Shown: positions 55,884 to 64,000 of the stretch, one piece after another
Position numbering within the stretch: the stretch's first letter is position 1
How the letters are laid out: each line of letters starts with the position of its first letter
From: an uncultured Clostridia bacterium
GTDB taxonomy: Bacteria > Bacillota > Clostridia > Christensenellales > CAMQZB01
Assembly: GCA_947039455.1 (NCBI GenBank)
Contig: CAMQZB010000006.1
Coordinates: forward strand, 20,501-84,500
Length of the DNA stretch: 64,000 nt
Reading direction: 5' to 3'
Position numbers and translations under genes: made by a program
The notes under the pieces: model-generated
Seen by the model: only the letters and a program-made list of their open reading frames with translations
The model's database searches: none
What the model was told of the DNA's origin: nothing

Positions 55884-55892
55884 CATAAACTG
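55884..55892 (+). promoter_or_regulatory. Possible sigma-K -10 element
   Basis: CATAAACTG at 55884-55892, with AC at 55865-55866 exactly 17 bases before it, resembles the sigma-K pattern AC-N17-CATANNNTA except for the last base. It lies 50 bases before the cysteine-rich protein gene. Such short patterns occur by chance; the support is mostly the nature of the gene. Confidence 0.3.
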
Positions 55893-55941
55893 TTAATATC
55901 AGCTAAGAATTATGTACATAACATTAAAAGGAGATTTATTT

Positions 55942-56607
55942 ATGTGTAATAATAATTATAATTCTGGTTGTAGCAATAGATGTAATTCAGGCTGTGGAGC
56001 GAACGTTCTTCCAGCTAACGGCTGTGTAGCTAATGCAATCCGCAACGGTTGTGAATCAAACGTGCTTCCAGCTAACGGTTGTGGCTGTGTTGCTAACGCA
56101 ATCCGTAACGGTTGTGTAGGCGATGCTATCCGTAACGGTATCAGACAACACCGTTGCTGCTGTTGCTGTTGTTGTCGTAAATATGGCAACGACAGACAAA
56201 TGTTTGCTGGCTTTACATCACCAGACCCATTAAGAGTAATTCCAACTGGCGTATTCGAATTTATCGAATTAACTAACGAATCACAAGGCAACATTGCTTT
56301 AGTGAACGAAGGTTTCGGCGTTGAAGTTACACGTGGCGTTTACGAAGTCTCTTACGGCTTTAACGTTAGCGGCGCACCACTTCAAGGATTCACAGTTGGT
56401 ATGTATCAAGATGCGTCAGTGATTCAAACTAGCATTGTTACTGACTCATTAACAGCAAGAGGAGATGCTACTGTTTCTAAAACTTTCCTTGTAAACGTTG
56501 TTTCTGAAACTGCATTACTTGAGTTAGTAAACAACAGCACTTTCGACATTCATGTATCTAATTTATCATTAGTTATCAAAAGAATCGGCTACGCACAAGT
56601 TTTATAA
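55942..56607 (+). CDS. Cysteine-rich probable spore-surface protein with BclA-like C-terminal domain
   Basis: Protein of 221 residues in two parts. Residues 1-78 hold 16 cysteines, repeats of the type ANVLPANGC and VANAIRNGC, and a run of seven consecutive cysteines at 72-78. Residues about 90-221 form a beta-rich domain (TGVFEFIELTNESQGNIAL, GVYEVSYGFNVSG, ALLELVNNSTFDIHVSNLSL) resembling the jelly-roll C-terminal domain of exosporium proteins such as BclA. There is no signal peptide, as for mother-cell spore-coat proteins. The start is placed after AAAAGGAG; a 10-codon upstream extension lacks a site. Inference: a coat or exosporium protein cross-linked by disulfides. Confidence 0.7.
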   Translation: MCNNNYNSGCSNRCNSGCGANVLPANGCVANAIRNGCESNVLPANGCGCVANAIRNGCVGDAIRNGIRQHRCCCCCCCRKYGNDRQMFAGFTSPDPLRVIPTGVFEFIELTNESQGNIALVNEGFGVEVTRGVYEVSYGFNVSGAPLQGFTVGMYQDASVIQTSIVTDSLTARGDATVSKTFLVNVVSETALLELVNNSTFDIHVSNLSLVIKRIGYAQVL

Positions 56608-56665
56608 TTAAAAACCCTTTGAGGGAACTTTTGCATCACAAAATGTATAACATCTAAAAATAATT

Positions 56666-56702
56666 GGGTGCAGTATCAAAGTAAAGTCTTGATACTGCAC
56701 CC
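56666..56702 (+). terminator. Terminator after the cysteine-rich protein gene
   Basis: GGGTGCAGTATCAA, a 9-base loop and TTGATACTGCACCC form a perfect 14-bp stem followed by TTTTT. The stem resembles those at 15686 and 49392. Confidence 0.9.
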
Positions 56703-56877
56703 TTTTTCTATATTTAAAAACTCAAAGATTCTATTATTAAAATCACATAAAACCACATCATAAAAAACCCTTATATAATAAAGTAGGAAAAAGTAGAAAA
56801 AAATTGTGGTATTATGTAAAAATTACCATTCATTAATTGGAATTATGTTTATTTTGTGATAAACTAACATAGAATGT

Positions 56878-56907
56878 TTGAAATTTGGCAACAATTACTA
56901 GTATTAT
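56878..56907 (+). promoter_or_regulatory. Promoter of the P-type ATPase gene
   Basis: TTGAAA at 56878-56883, an 18-base spacer and TATTAT at 56902-56907, 56 bases before the start codon. The rest of 56703-56962 is AT-rich with nothing else recognised. Confidence 0.6.
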
Positions 56908-56962
56908 AGTTTTTGATGGGATTTTAAACTAAAATTACATAATTTATAGAAAAGGAGTTACT

Positions 56963-59611
56963 ATGGACAATTATAGCAACAAAATTGAAGATATATATTC
57001 TTCAATTTCCACTAGCGCAAACGGTCTTTCTCAAGAAGAAGCAGCGTCGCGACTAGAACAAAATGGCAAGAACGCTCTTGATGAGGGTAAAAAACGCTCT
57101 TGGATTTCAAAATTCTTAGCACAATTTAAAGACATGATGATTATCGTTTTGATTATCGCATCTCTAGTTAGTGCAACTATCGCAATCGCACAAGGTGAAT
57201 ATGCCGAACTTATCGACAGCGGAATCATTATGTTGATCGTTCTTGTAAACGCGGTTATCGGATTGGTTCAAGAAAGCAAAGCCGAATCCGCTCTTGACGC
57301 ACTTAAAAATATGAATAAACCTTTTTCTAAAGTACTTAGAAACGGCGAACTTATTCAAATTAAAAGTGAAGAATTAGTTGTTGGCGACGTGGTTCAACTA
57401 GATGCAGGTGACATTGTTCCTGCTGATTTGAGACTTATTAGTTCTGCATCTTTGAAAATCGAAGAAGCTGCACTAACTGGCGAATCAGTTCCTGCGGAGA
57501 AAGATTTCTCTCATTCAGTTGTTGAAAACGCACCACTTGGTGATCGTGTGAACATGGCTTATAGTGGCGGTGTGGTTACTTATGGTCGTGGACGTGGATT
57601 AGTTGTTTCTAAAGGTATGGACACTGAGGTTGGAAAGATTGCTAAATTGCTTTCTCAAACTTCAGCTCAAGTTACTCCTTTGCAAAACCAACTTAACCAA
57701 ACTGCTAAGATTTTAAGTATCGGAGTTCTAGCTATTGCTGCTGTAATCTTCGTTGCTGCACTTATTCGTGGTACTGAAATAGTTGACGCATTTATGACAT
57801 CAGTGGCTATTGCCGTTGCTGCGATTCCTGAAGGTCTTCCAGCAGTTGTAACTATCGTTCTTGCTATGGGTGTTCAACGTATGAGTAAACGTAACGCAAT
57901 TATCCGTAACCTTCCAGCTGTTGAAACACTAGGCTGTTGCGAAATTATTTGTAGTGACAAAACTGGTACACTTACCCTTAATCAAATGACTGTTCAAAAG
58001 ATTTTCACTATTAGTGAAGGACTTGTTTCAGCGGACGATTACTCTGATACTAACGCACAAAACACTCTTTGTCGCGCTATCACACTTTGTAATGACAGTG
58101 AGCTTGGAGATGGAAAATTCCTTGGTGATCCAACGGAAACCGCTTTAACTTACTACTCACAAAAACATGGTTTTGATTATTTAAAAACAAAAGCTGAGTG
58201 GGAGAGAGTTGACGAAATTCCTTTTGACAGCACAAGAAAATTAATGACTACCGTAAACAAATTCGGTGGCGAAACTATTGCACACATCAAAGGTGCAACT
58301 GATATTATGCTAAATCTTTGCAAAGAAATTTTAGACGGTGACACTATTCGCCCTATCACTTCAGCAGATATTGCTACTATCAAAACTTCTAACGACAACC
58401 TTGGTAACGACGCATTGCGTGTACTTGGTGTTGCTATGAAAAAGTCTGACTTAACTAACAAAAAATCATTGGAAACTGATATGATTTTCGTAGGTCTAGT
58501 TAGTATGATCGATCCACCACGTGCAGAAGCTAAAAATGCCGTTGCGGTTTGTAGAAAAGCTGGTATGAAAGCAATTATGATTACTGGTGACCATCTAATC
58601 ACAGCAAGCGCTATCGCTCGTGAACTTGGTATCTTAACTGAGGGCGACAAGGTTATGCTTGGTACTGAGATTGATAAATTATCTGATTCAGAGTTCAAGG
58701 CTATTATTCAAGAATACAGCGTTTTCGCTCGTGTTAGCCCTGAGAATAAAGTACGTATCGTTAAAGCTTACCGTAGCTTCGGCAAGGTAGTTGCCATGAC
58801 TGGTGACGGCGTTAATGATGCTCCTTCAATTAAAGAAGCGGACATCGGAATTGGAATGGGTATCACTGGTACTGACGTTTCAAAAGGTGCTGCGGATATG
58901 ATTCTTACTGATGACAACTTCGCTACAATTATTGGCGCAGTTGAAGAAGGTCGTAAGATTTTCTCTAACATCAAAAAAGCTATTCAATTCTTACTATCAG
59001 CTAATATAGCTGAAGTACTTTGCTTGTTTATCGCTACAATCTTCCTAGGCGTACCGTTCCTAACTCCGGTTATGATACTTTGGGTTAACCTAGTAACTGA
59101 CAGCTTACCTGCACTTGCACTTGGTATGGAAAATGCTGAAACTGACCTTATGAATTACCCACCAAGAAATGCAAACAAGAGCTTGTTCTCTGGCACTCTT
59201 GGAAAGAACATAATTCTTCAAGGTATTATGCAAACAGCCCTTGTAATGTTCACATTCACAATGGGTCACTACATCTTACCAGAAGGTATTGCTAACGACT
59301 CAGTAGGTATCACTATGGCATTCGTAACACTTTGCTTAATGCAACTATTCCACAGTTACAACTTACGTTCTGAGCATCATTCAGTGTTCGGAAAATCAAT
59401 GTTTGGAAACAAATGGTTGAACCTAAGTTTCCTAATAGGTGTAGCACTTACGATTCTAGTAATCCTTATTCCACCACTACGTACAGTTTTCGACACAGTA
59501 GCTCTTTCTGGAACAGAATGGATAATCAGCGTAGGCGCAGCCTTCATGATAATCCCTCTAGTAGAAATCCAAAAACTAATAGAAAACTCAATCGAAAAAA
59601 AGAAAAACTAA
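56963..59611 (+). CDS. P-type cation ATPase, Ca2+ type (PMCA/SERCA-like)
   Basis: Membrane pump of the P2 class, probably exporting Ca2+. Seen: N-terminal cation-ATPase domain, TM pair at about 55-105, actuator motif TGES at 172-175, PEGLP at 289-293 in TM4, phosphorylation site CSDKTGTLTLNQM with Asp332, nucleotide-binding KGAT, hinge TGDGVNDAPSIKEADIGIGMG, and six C-terminal helices. The length of 882 residues matches bacterial Ca2+ pumps such as YloB. AAAAGGAG precedes the ATG. The downstream XRE gene starts 73 bases later, perhaps in the same transcript. Confidence 0.92.
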   Translation: MDNYSNKIEDIYSSISTSANGLSQEEAASRLEQNGKNALDEGKKRSWISKFLAQFKDMMIIVLIIASLVSATIAIAQGEYAELIDSGIIMLIVLVNAVIGLVQESKAESALDALKNMNKPFSKVLRNGELIQIKSEELVVGDVVQLDAGDIVPADLRLISSASLKIEEAALTGESVPAEKDFSHSVVENAPLGDRVNMAYSGGVVTYGRGRGLVVSKGMDTEVGKIAKLLSQTSAQVTPLQNQLNQTAKILSIGVLAIAAVIFVAALIRGTEIVDAFMTSVAIAVAAIPEGLPAVVTIVLAMGVQRMSKRNAIIRNLPAVETLGCCEIICSDKTGTLTLNQMTVQKIFTISEGLVSADDYSDTNAQNTLCRAITLCNDSELGDGKFLGDPTETALTYYSQKHGFDYLKTKAEWERVDEIPFDSTRKLMTTVNKFGGETIAHIKGATDIMLNLCKEILDGDTIRPITSADIATIKTSNDNLGNDALRVLGVAMKKSDLTNKKSLETDMIFVGLVSMIDPPRAEAKNAVAVCRKAGMKAIMITGDHLITASAIARELGILTEGDKVMLGTEIDKLSDSEFKAIIQEYSVFARVSPENKVRIVKAYRSFGKVVAMTGDGVNDAPSIKEADIGIGMGITGTDVSKGAADMILTDDNFATIIGAVEEGRKIFSNIKKAIQFLLSANIAEVLCLFIATIFLGVPFLTPVMILWVNLVTDSLPALALGMENAETDLMNYPPRNANKSLFSGTLGKNIILQGIMQTALVMFTFTMGHYILPEGIANDSVGITMAFVTLCLMQLFHSYNLRSEHHSVFGKSMFGNKWLNLSFLIGVALTILVILIPPLRTVFDTVALSGTEWIISVGAAFMIIPLVEIQKLIENSIEKKKN

Positions 59612-59684
59612 TTCCAATTAGTTGAATACACCATTGCAATAAATAATGGTAGAAAAAAAGGTTTTATTTACTAATGAGGTTAAA

Positions 59685-59918
59685 ATGCAAAAGTTAAAAA
59701 ACACTGCCACAATAAACATAGGCAAAAATATTAGGGAAATTCGCCTAAGCCAAAACATTGGTCAAACCCAACTAGTCCAACTCCTACAACTACAAGGTAT
59801 TTCAATTACAAGAGAATCCCTAGTAAAAATAGAACGCGGAACACAACACATCTACACCACCGAACTAAAAGCTATACGCGACACCCTAAATACAACTTAT
59901 GACAACCTACTAAAATAA
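59685..59918 (+). CDS. Small XRE-family DNA-binding protein
   Basis: A 77-residue protein with one helix-turn-helix (GKNIREIRLSQNIGQTQLVQ, then ITRESLVKIERG). I set the start at MQKLKNTATINIG because GAGG lies 6 bases before it; the frame is open 13 codons further upstream without a site. It follows the Ca2+-type ATPase gene in the same direction and is closed by a perfect terminator, after which repeat R6 begins. It differs in sequence from the XRE proteins at 33.4 and 50 kb. Confidence 0.8.
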   Translation: MQKLKNTATINIGKNIREIRLSQNIGQTQLVQLLQLQGISITRESLVKIERGTQHIYTTELKAIRDTLNTTYDNLLK

Positions 59919-59924
59919 AACCTC

Positions 59925-59950
59925 GACCACAATTCACCCGAATTGTGGTC
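59925..59950 (+). terminator. Terminator after the XRE gene
   Basis: GACCACAATTC, loop ACCC and GAATTGTGGTC form a perfect 11-bp stem followed by TTTTT. Confidence 0.92.
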
Positions 59951-59974
59951 TTTTTCTACCAATTAACAAATAAC

Positions 59975-60445
59975 ACAGAACCTACAATATCCAAAAATCA
60001 ACATCATAGCCACCACATTACTACTCACACAAAACCTACTTAATTAAAATCGGAACCTACAACACAAGTAACGACCATACCTCGCCACAACGTGGCAGTG
60101 CGTCAGCACAAAAATCTCACCCCTTAATAAATAACACAGAACTTACACAACCAGCCCACACAAAACCTACTTAATTAAAATCGGAACCTACAACACCACG
60201 AAAGAAAAACCTTCGTAAAACTCGTTCACTTATTGTTATAGAGAGCAACAAGAATAACTCGTTCCGCTACGACTGCAATCATGTCCAAGAGGGTTTCAAA
60301 AGGGACGGTAACGTGCCCTTTTGCGGGGGCGTCCGGGGCAGAGCCCTGACAAAAACGTGAATATCTTGATAAACAAAACAACCTTAGTCAGGTAGCAAAA
60401 AAAGTCTTAGCAAAATACTTTACTAACGAACTAAACAAAAAACAT
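59975..60445 (+). repeat. Dispersed repeat R6 (left extension, core 60217-60390, one tail unit)
   Basis: Copy 6, plus orientation, lying exactly between two terminators (59925-59950 and 60511-60544). The left extension repeats CAGAACCTACAATA-like and CTACTTAATTAAAATCGGAA segments and contains CCACAACGTGG and GTGCGTCAGCAC hairpins. The core has the GTGCCC hairpin. One tail unit follows. Confidence 0.9.
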
Positions 60446-60510
60446 CTAGAACATTACAGATAAATCCTACTCACAAAAAAAAACCGAACTCACCTAATAA
60501 AAAACAAAAA

Positions 60511-60544
60511 AAAGACCGCAATTCAAAATCGAATTGCGGTCTTT
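60511..60544 (-). terminator. Terminator after the YeeE/YedE gene
   Basis: AAAGACCGCAATTC, loop AAAATC and GAATTGCGGTCTTT form a perfect 14-bp stem. On the minus strand it is followed by a T-run, 35 bases past the stop codon. Confidence 0.9.
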
Positions 60545-60578
60545 CTATATCTATTAAATTCTAATTAATCAAAACTAA

Positions 60579-61904
60579 TTAATCAATTTTAGCGTCATCA
60601 CATGAATCGCATGAATTACATGAGCAACATGACTTAGCAGACTTCTTGAAAATAACATCTTTAATCATATTACCAAGAATACCACCACCAAACAACATAA
60701 CCATATACAACCAACCAGAAACTGAGAAGTTCGCAATAGGCGTATACATAGCGCCAACGTTACAACCTGATGACAAACGAGTACCGAATCCCATTAGGAA
60801 ACCACCCACAGCATAAGTCAACATTTCCAACCAAGTAGCTTTCAATCCGTTTTTGATAGAAACAATTAATTTTCCTGAGAAAAGAAGAGCTATAGTAGCA
60901 CCCAAAATAATACTAATATTTTGAACGTTCATTGAGTTAGAAAAGAACGGAGCCGTGAAAGCTGTCTCGTTAAGCATTGTGTATTCAGCAAGTGAAGAAG
61001 CAGGAACACCGAACATATGAAGAACACGACCAAACCACCAGCCGTAAGGAGTAGAAGCTCCCCAACCGCCGTTTGTAACTCCCATAAGAAGTGCAAAAGC
61101 AACCATAATAACAACAGCTCCAGTACCAAGCGTCCAAGGATTTACAAACAATTTATTGAATGTACCTTCTGAGAAAACTTTCAACTTAGCTTCATTAGCA
61201 CGCATTTCCGCAGCAATTTTCTCTTGATGAGCTTCACTAGGAACCTCACTGTAAGTACCAGCATCACGACGGCGTTTTTCGTACCATTTAGCGAATCCGA
61301 TAAATCCTAGACAAAGTATTGCAGTAACAATCATTGCGCCTAAGAACCCGTTCATTCCGTCCCATTTGAATAGGTCAGGAAGGAATACTCCGTTAGAAGT
61401 TCCTGAAGTGAACCAAGAATCAGTTACCCATGATTGAGTTTTAGCTAAAGGAAAACCAACAAATGTACCAATTCCGAAGAATAGTAACGTGATAAGACCT
61501 CTTGTAGGCCCTTCCACCAAGTCAGTCATCATACCTGAAGCACAACACATTGAGAATGCCATTCCGATACCGAAAATAAGCCCACCAATAATTAAACCAA
61601 GGTTGATTGGGTTAATCCAAAGACCAATTTTAGTAGGATCATTGAAAGCGAACGCAGCAGTAATAACTGCACTTCCAAGGAATAACCACATCAAAGTTTG
61701 GAACAATTTTGTTGAACCCTTCACGTAAGCACGGTTAGCAGCTCCTGCAAAACCGAAAGCTGAACGAACTAATGCGTAACCTAGAACTAGACCTATAATC
61801 AGTCTGAACATTAAAGCTGAACTGTCTAAGAATAGACTTCCTCCTATTAAAAGTACAGCTAAAAATGCTACACCAATAATAAATTCTTTTTTTGTTTTTA
61901 ACAT
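60579..61904 (-). CDS. YeeE/YedE family sulfur-compound transporter
   Basis: Integral membrane protein, 441 residues, with about ten hydrophobic segments. Seen: conserved cysteine motifs of the family, MAFSMCCASGMMTDLVEG near 120 and GTRLSSGCNVGAMYT near 375; in TsuA such cysteines relay thiosulfate through the membrane. Related YedE proteins are linked to selenium. A large soluble loop lies at about 210-245. The last 16 residues (CCSCNSCDSC...) carry five extra cysteines. It is followed upstream by the CoA-disulfide-reductase/rhodanese gene in the same direction, which supports a sulfur role. Thiosulfate, sulfide-level sulfur and selenium species are all possible cargo. Confidence 0.85.
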   Translation of the reverse strand: MLKTKKEFIIGVAFLAVLLIGGSLFLDSSALMFRLIIGLVLGYALVRSAFGFAGAANRAYVKGSTKLFQTLMWLFLGSAVITAAFAFNDPTKIGLWINPINLGLIIGGLIFGIGMAFSMCCASGMMTDLVEGPTRGLITLLFFGIGTFVGFPLAKTQSWVTDSWFTSGTSNGVFLPDLFKWDGMNGFLGAMIVTAILCLGFIGFAKWYEKRRRDAGTYSEVPSEAHQEKIAAEMRANEAKLKVFSEGTFNKLFVNPWTLGTGAVVIMVAFALLMGVTNGGWGASTPYGWWFGRVLHMFGVPASSLAEYTMLNETAFTAPFFSNSMNVQNISIILGATIALLFSGKLIVSIKNGLKATWLEMLTYAVGGFLMGFGTRLSSGCNVGAMYTPIANFSVSGWLYMVMLFGGGILGNMIKDVIFKKSAKSCCSCNSCDSCDDAKID

Positions 61905-62002
61905 AAATAATTATCTCCTTTGTAAAATATAATCTAAAATATATAGTAAATCGCAATATAATTAGTGATAAATTCTAATTATACAACAATTTCTCTAACT
62001 AA

Positions 62003-63700
62003 TTAATTGAAGTTGTAATCCGTTACAACTGGTTTACGTCCCAACATTTTGTCGTTGAAGTATTCATAGAAACTTAGTCCTAAGAAACCACCTGACATGT
62101 TATAAACGTTATTAAAACCGTGAGCTTGAAGAAGCAAACAAGCGTTATAACTTCTTTGAGCTGATCTGCAATGCAAGTAAACTTTCTTGTCTTTAGGTAT
62201 TTCTGATAGACAATCACGAATACGAGAAAGTGGGATATTCACAGCACCGTTAATGCGAGCAAGTTCAAATTCATGCTCCTCACGTACATCAATAATACAA
62301 GCACCAGATTCAACAAGTCCACGAATCTCGTCAACTCTAACTTGTTTGAAGTTGTTTTGAAGAAGGTTCATAGCAACTAATGCTGACATATTTGTAGGGT
62401 CTTTCGCTGTTGAGAATGGCGGTGCATAACACAACTCCAAATCTCTCATATCGTCCAAAGTTCCACCGAATTTAATCAATGTAGCAACAACGTCAACACG
62501 TTTTACCGCGTCACCTTTACTTACTGCTTGAGCTCCAAGAACTCTACCAGTTGGCACTTCGTAAATTACTTTAAAGAAGAATGGATCACTGTTTGGCATA
62601 ATACCAACTTTATCTTGAGGAATGATATAAACCATGTCCGCAATAAAGCCTTCCGCTTCCGCTTGAACCATAGTAAGTCCAGTTGATGCTGCGTTGTAAT
62701 CAAATACTTTAATACAAGAAGAACCGATGAAACCAGTATTTCTAACTACTTTGCCATAGATATGGTCAGCAGCTTGTCTAGCTTGTTTTTGTGCAGGACC
62801 AGCAAGTGGCAATGCAGTGTATTTGTGAGTGATACCATGAGTAACTTCGATAGCGTCGCCAACAGCGTAAATGTCGCTATCAAGAGTTGTTTGATAGTTC
62901 GCATTAACTTTGATACTACCGCGAGCATTAAGCTCAAGACCGCACTCTTTTGCTAGTTTAGAATCAGGAGTAACGCCTATAGCCATAACCACAGCATCGC
63001 CTTCAACAACAGTACCGTCATCTAAAATTAGATTAGATCCTTCATATTTGCAAGCTCTTTTCCCAACAATAAGATTGATACCTTTGTCAAACAATTCTTT
63101 ATGCAAAATTTGAACCATATCATAATCAAATGGACGCATGATTTGTGGCATAGCTTCAACAAGAGAAACTTCATAGCCTGCTTCCAAAAGGTTTTCCGCA
63201 GTTTCAACACCGATAAATCCACCACCAACTACTGTTACTTTCTTAACTTTGTTAGCTTTAATAAAATCATACAATCTTGCTACATCAACAACGTTTTTAA
63301 CTATAAAAACATTTGCATTTTCATGACCTTCAAGTTTTGGAACGATTGCGTTTGCACCAGGTGACAAAATCAATTTATCATAGCTTTCAGAGTATTCTTT
63401 GCCTGTTTCAACTTCTCTAACAAGTACTGTTTTTTTCGCTCTATCAACTGATAAAACTTCTGTGCTAGTTCTAGCTATGATGTTGTATTGGCTTTTAAAT
63501 TTTGGTGGGCTCATTAAGACAAGGTCTTCATGAGAAGTGATTTGCTCACTTAAACGGTATGGCAAACAACAGTTAGAAAATGACACGTGTGGGCCTTTTT
63601 CGAACATTATTATTTCAGCGGTTTCGTCTAAACGTCTAAGACGTGCAGCTGTTGAAGCGCCACCAGCAACTCCACCTACGATAACATATTTTTTATTCAT
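62003..63700 (-). CDS. CoA-disulfide/persulfide reductase with C-terminal rhodanese domain
   Basis: FAD-dependent pyridine nucleotide-disulfide reductase fused to a rhodanese, the CoADR-RHD or NAD(P)H persulfide reductase (Npsr) type. Seen: FAD motif VIVGGVAGGASTAARLRR, active-site Cys44 in FSNCCLPY (usual FxNCGLPY, so Gly is replaced by a second cysteine), NAD(P) motif VTVVGGGFIGVETAENL, FAD motif DIYAVGDAIEV, and a rhodanese at about 465-550 with catalytic Cys511 in HCRSAQRS. The length of 565 residues matches. It lies 98 bases upstream of the sulfur transporter and probably reduces persulfide or polysulfide brought into the cell. Confidence 0.9.
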   Translation of the reverse strand: MNKKYVIVGGVAGGASTAARLRRLDETAEIIMFEKGPHVSFSNCCLPYRLSEQITSHEDLVLMSPPKFKSQYNIIARTSTEVLSVDRAKKTVLVREVETGKEYSESYDKLILSPGANAIVPKLEGHENANVFIVKNVVDVARLYDFIKANKVKKVTVVGGGFIGVETAENLLEAGYEVSLVEAMPQIMRPFDYDMVQILHKELFDKGINLIVGKRACKYEGSNLILDDGTVVEGDAVVMAIGVTPDSKLAKECGLELNARGSIKVNANYQTTLDSDIYAVGDAIEVTHGITHKYTALPLAGPAQKQARQAADHIYGKVVRNTGFIGSSCIKVFDYNAASTGLTMVQAEAEGFIADMVYIIPQDKVGIMPNSDPFFFKVIYEVPTGRVLGAQAVSKGDAVKRVDVVATLIKFGGTLDDMRDLELCYAPPFSTAKDPTNMSALVAMNLLQNNFKQVRVDEIRGLVESGACIIDVREEHEFELARINGAVNIPLSRIRDCLSEIPKDKKVYLHCRSAQRSYNACLLLQAHGFNNVYNMSGGFLGLSFYEYFNDKMLGRKPVVTDYNFN

Positions 63701-63774
63701 TAGTGTACCTCCATGTACTTTTTATAATATATCAATAAATAATTAAATTTATTTATTAGCGATTGTTAATAACT

Positions 63775-64000
63775 TTAGTAAAGTGTTTTTGAATTTGTTG
63801 GTTCGTGAGTAAAGTTCTTTGATTAATCTAGTTTTGGTGATTTACTAAGGTTGTTGGTCATGATTTGTTGGTTCATGAGTAAAGTTCTTTGATTAATCTA
63901 GTTTTAGTAATTTACTAAGGTTGTTGGTCATGATTTGTTGGTTCGTGAGTAAAGTTCTTTGATTAATCTAGTTTTAGTAATTTACTAAGGTTGTTGGTCA
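63775..64000 (-). repeat. Tail array of a dispersed repeat (R7), 70-bp units, open at the right edge
   Basis: Three units with an exact period of 70 bases (TTGTTGGTTC at 63795, 63865 and 63935), nearly identical to each other. Read on the minus strand they match the tail units of R1-R6 (ACCTTAGT..., TTTACTCACGAACCAACA). No core is present before the window ends, so the core should lie just to the right in minus orientation. There are no unique spacers, so it is not a CRISPR array. The remaining 63701-63774 is the leader of the reductase gene. Confidence 0.88.

Noticed and set aside
55956..56294. 112-codon Pro/Gln/Leu-rich frame opposite the cysteine-rich gene
   Set aside because: It mirrors the repeats of the sense gene; no binding site or promoter.
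63775..64000. Regular repeats that might be a CRISPR array
   Set aside because: The 70-base units are contiguous with no unique spacers, and they match the tails of the dispersed repeat. No cas gene is in the window.

Overview
This window is chromosomal DNA from a low-GC, anaerobic, endospore-forming Firmicute, most likely a member of the class Clostridia. Four things support this: AT-rich intergenic DNA with strong Shine-Dalgarno sites and sigma-A style promoters; a SpoIVB protease gene followed by two perfect Spo0A boxes and a new start codon at the left edge (the usual place of spo0A); rubrerythrin; and the clostridial cluster tgt-yajC-TIGR04086-SCIFF-SCIFF maturase-secD-secF. TGA is used as a stop, so the standard code applies. 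The genus cannot be named from the sequence alone.

Layout. 1-5.7 kb: spoIVB, an alpha/beta hydrolase, and an AraC-type response regulator in one unit with a galactokinase. 5.9-13.9 kb: the heat-shock cluster hrcA-grpE-dnaK-dnaJ behind a CIRCE operator, then lepA-hemW. 14-17.8 kb: a LUD protein, a glycerophosphodiesterase, a MerR-RDD fusion and an SSAT-like acetyltransferase. 17.9-32.9 kb: pnp, rpsO, a HemZ-like radical SAM enzyme, a metallo-hydrolase, rel, recJ, secF, secD, a gamma-carbonic-anhydrase-like protein, and the ranthipeptide pair scfB/scfA with its TIGR04086 membrane neighbour. 33.4-34.3 kb: a small islet (double-XRE gene plus a dispersed repeat) that splits this cluster from yajC. 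34.4-39.6 kb: yajC, tgt, queA, ruvB, ruvA, ruvC. 39.8-49.4 kb: gdhA, rubrerythrin, an acyl carrier protein, pdp, a membrane protein, a HAD phosphatase, argS and ychF. 49.4-64 kb is more accessory: a divergent XRE/XRE/small-protein module with a palindromic operator, an anchored surface protein, NADP-isocitrate dehydrogenase, a RimK-like ligase, tRNA-Ser, a cysteine-rich probable spore-surface protein, a Ca2+-type P-ATPase, another XRE protein, and a sulfur pair (YeeE/YedE transporter plus a CoA-disulfide-reductase/rhodanese fusion).

The most unusual feature is a dispersed intergenic repeat. Six copies have a conserved core of about 175 bp containing GC-rich hairpins, and a variable number of AT-rich tail units of about 70 bp on one side. 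A tail array without a core runs off the right edge, which predicts a seventh core just outside. Copies lie between operons, usually beside intrinsic terminators. Three of the six lie 3' of small XRE regulator genes, and two face each other around the XRE/XRE/61-aa module. I found no convincing protein coded by the repeat and I do not recognise it as a named family.

All calls come from reading the sequence. No database search, folding program or alignment was run.
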